Origin: Microbulbifer aggregans
GTDB taxonomy: Bacteria > Pseudomonadota > Gammaproteobacteria > Pseudomonadales > Cellvibrionaceae
Direction: 5' to 3'
DNA: 64,000 bases
Assembly (NCBI RefSeq): GCF_020524005.1
Contig: NZ_JAIVKK010000004.1
Location: forward strand, 1 to 64,000
The translations under genes and the position numbers were made by a program. Under the pieces are notes generated by a model. The model had not been told where the DNA came from. It made no database searches and saw only the letters and a list, made by a program, of their open reading frames with translations. Below, piece by piece: positions 62,509-64,000 of the stretch. Numbering within the stretch: position 1 is the stretch's first letter; each line of letters starts with the position of its first letter.

Positions 62509-63936
62509 TTACTCCGCGGGCACACCCAGTTGTGCGGATTTGATTTCGGTAAATTCTTCCACACCGTGGTGGGAGAATTCCCGTCCGTTACCGCTCTGCT
62601 TGTAGCCGCCAAACGGCGCCTGGTAGTTGAACTCGCCACCGTTGACGAAGCACAGACCGGCGCGAATGCGCCGCGCGATCGCCAGCGCGTCCTTGTGGTC
62701 TTTGGCGTAAACACCGGAAGACAATCCGTAGGGGGTATCGTTGGCGATGGCCACGGCCTGGTCGAGGTCCTCGTAGGCGATCACACACAGCACCGGGCCG
62801 AAAATTTCCTCGCGGGCGATACGCATGTCGTTGTTCACCTGCGCGAACACGGTCGGCCGCGCATAGAAGCCCTGCGCCAGCCCCTCCGGATTGCCGGCGC
62901 CGCCACACAGCAGGGTCGCGCCCTCGTCGAGGCCGATCTGGATATAGTCCTGGACCTGCTGCCACTGGCGCCGGGACGACAGTGGGCCCATAAAGGCGCC
63001 TTCGCCCATGCCCACTTCGATCTCGGCCACGCGCGCGCGGATGATGTCCAGCGCTTCGTCATAGCGGCTCTGCGGTACCAGCATGCGCGTGAGCGCGGTA
63101 CAGGTCTGGCCGCTGTTGATCATCACGTCGTCCACGCCATAACGCACCGCAGCGGTGAAGTCGCTGTCGGCGGTGATGATGTAGGGCGACTTGCCACCCA
63201 GCTCCTGGGTCACGCGTTTTACGGTAGGGGCACAGGCCTTGGCAATCTCGATGCCGGCGCGGGTAGAGCCGGTAAACGACAGCATGTCCACCAGCGGGTG
63301 TTCACACAGCGCCTGACCGACAACCGGGCCGCGACCGGGCACCAGGTTAAAGACACCGGCGGGCAGGCCCGCTTCGTGGAAGATTTCCGCCATCAGGTAA
63401 TCCTGCAGCGGCGTCTGCTCGGACGGCTTGATCACCATGGTGCAACCGGCCGCCAGTGCGGCGCCGACCTTGCCGACAAACTGGTGCAGGGGGTAGTTCC
63501 AGGGATTGATAAAACCACACACCCCGACAGCTTCACGCCACACCAGCGAGTGGCCATGTTCGGCGGTCTCTTCGGTGATCCCGGTGTGCTCGGCGAACAG
63601 GCGCATGGCCTCGATCGGGCCCTCCACATGCAGCCAGCCGGTGATATGGCGGGGACAGCCCAGACTGTCGGATACCGCGGCGACCAGTTCATCCTGACGG
63701 GCTTCCATCAGGTCGGCGGCGCGCAGCAACAGCGCGCGGCGCTCACTGGCGGGGGTATTGGCCCAGGCATCGAACGTGCGGACGGCGGCCTGTACGGCGC
63801 GGTCCACATCGGACACGCTGCCCGCAGGTACGCGGGCAATGAGGGATTCGGTCGCAGGATTGATAGTTTCCAGCCATTCGCCGGAGGTGGAGGCTGTCCA
63901 CTGGCCATCGATATAGATCTTGTTATGGTTTTCCAT
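62509..63936 (-). CDS. NAD(P)-dependent aldehyde dehydrogenase
   Basis: The 475-residue enzyme oxidises an aldehyde to an acid. It has the Rossmann-side motif FINPWNYPLHQFVGKVGAAL near residue 145, cofactor-binding FTGSTRAGIEIAKA near 221, catalytic Glu in TQELGGKSPYI near 247, catalytic Cys in INSGQTCTALTRML near 281 and EEIFGPVLCVIAY near 375. It is the first complete gene of the amine cluster and probably removes the aldehyde made by the FAD oxidoreductase. The extreme right edge beyond it may contain the end of another gene. Confidence 0.93.
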   Translation of the reverse strand: MENHNKIYIDGQWTASTSGEWLETINPATESLIARVPAGSVSDVDRAVQAAVRTFDAWANTPASERRALLLRAADLMEARQDELVAAVSDSLGCPRHITGWLHVEGPIEAMRLFAEHTGITEETAEHGHSLVWREAVGVCGFINPWNYPLHQFVGKVGAALAAGCTMVIKPSEQTPLQDYLMAEIFHEAGLPAGVFNLVPGRGPVVGQALCEHPLVDMLSFTGSTRAGIEIAKACAPTVKRVTQELGGKSPYIITADSDFTAAVRYGVDDVMINSGQTCTALTRMLVPQSRYDEALDIIRARVAEIEVGMGEGAFMGPLSSRRQWQQVQDYIQIGLDEGATLLCGGAGNPEGLAQGFYARPTVFAQVNNDMRIAREEIFGPVLCVIAYEDLDQAVAIANDTPYGLSSGVYAKDHKDALAIARRIRAGLCFVNGGEFNYQAPFGGYKQSGNGREFSHHGVEEFTEIKSAQLGVPAE

Positions 63937-64000
63937 CTTGCTCGACCTGCTTACTGCTGATGTGCGGTATGCCAGCGTCCGGAAGCGCCTGGCGCCAATT

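Noticed and set aside
59752-63960. Very long plus-strand open frames (about 300, 486 and 499 codons)
   Set aside because: They are exact antisense shadows of the TonB receptor, permease and aldehyde dehydrogenase genes; GC-rich codon use leaves the opposite frame open.
63937-64000. Possible 3' end of another minus-strand gene
   Set aside because: One minus frame is open to a TAA in the last 64 bases (ending HTAHQQ), but this is too short to support a coding call.

Overview
The window looks like chromosomal DNA of a marine gammaproteobacterium of the Cellvibrionales type; Microbulbifer is my best guess. The guess rests on housekeeping gene order shared with Pseudomonas (polA, small-RNA locus, engB, cytochrome c4, dsbA; znuA/znuC/znuB; a full aa3-type oxidase cluster), a large TonB-dependent receptor and a big exopolysaccharide locus. 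Nothing in the sequence proves the genus.

Layout. (1) 1-700: four tandem minus-strand promoters of rRNA type point out of the left edge, so an rRNA operon probably lies just outside. (2) 1.1-18.6 kb: an exopolysaccharide locus that looks more AT-rich than the rest. Its export part (7281 to 1078, minus strand) encodes an initiating sugar-phosphate transferase, an outer-membrane barrel, a Wza-like protein, a BY-kinase and its PHP phosphatase. Its assembly part (18613 to 9378, minus strand) encodes five glycosyltransferases, a Wzy/ligase-like membrane protein, a 2OG-Fe(II) oxygenase and two sulfotransferases. A third sulfotransferase sits alone on the plus strand between them, so the product is probably sulfated. 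(3) 19.3-29.8 kb: a LysR regulator, a RimK-like ATP-grasp ligase divergent from a GNAT/C39-peptidase fusion, an M28 lipoprotein peptidase, several uncharacterised proteins including a tandem pair of secreted paralogues, an orphan cytochrome related to the periplasmic part of FTR1 iron permeases, and a DsbA that appears to be lipidated. (4) 30-39.5 kb: cytochrome c4, engB, a small iron-linked operon with a Fur-box-like site, a strong small-RNA candidate in the Spot 42/ErsA locus, polA, two small secreted proteins and a zinc ABC transporter. (5) 39.5-49.4 kb: a CPBP protease and the cytochrome c oxidase structural and assembly genes (sco, ctaB, ctaA, a second Sco-like protein, SURF1, DUF2909, coxIII, cox11, coxI, coxII). 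(6) 49.6-55.7 kb: a MATE exporter, two unknown proteins, YheV, oligopeptidase A and a gamma-carbonic-anhydrase-like protein. (7) 55.9-64 kb: a LuxR-type regulator convergent with an amine catabolism set (aldehyde dehydrogenase, APC permease, TonB receptor, PuuB-like FAD oxidoreductase), with a cloverleaf-like inverted repeat inside it.

The most interesting items are the C-rich-loop small RNA between polA and engB, the three-sulfotransferase polysaccharide locus, the ATP-grasp/GNAT-C39 pair, the Fur-linked small-protein operon, the orphan FTR1-type cytochrome and the cloverleaf repeat at 60848-60973. All functions are inferred from reading protein and DNA motifs; no database search was possible.
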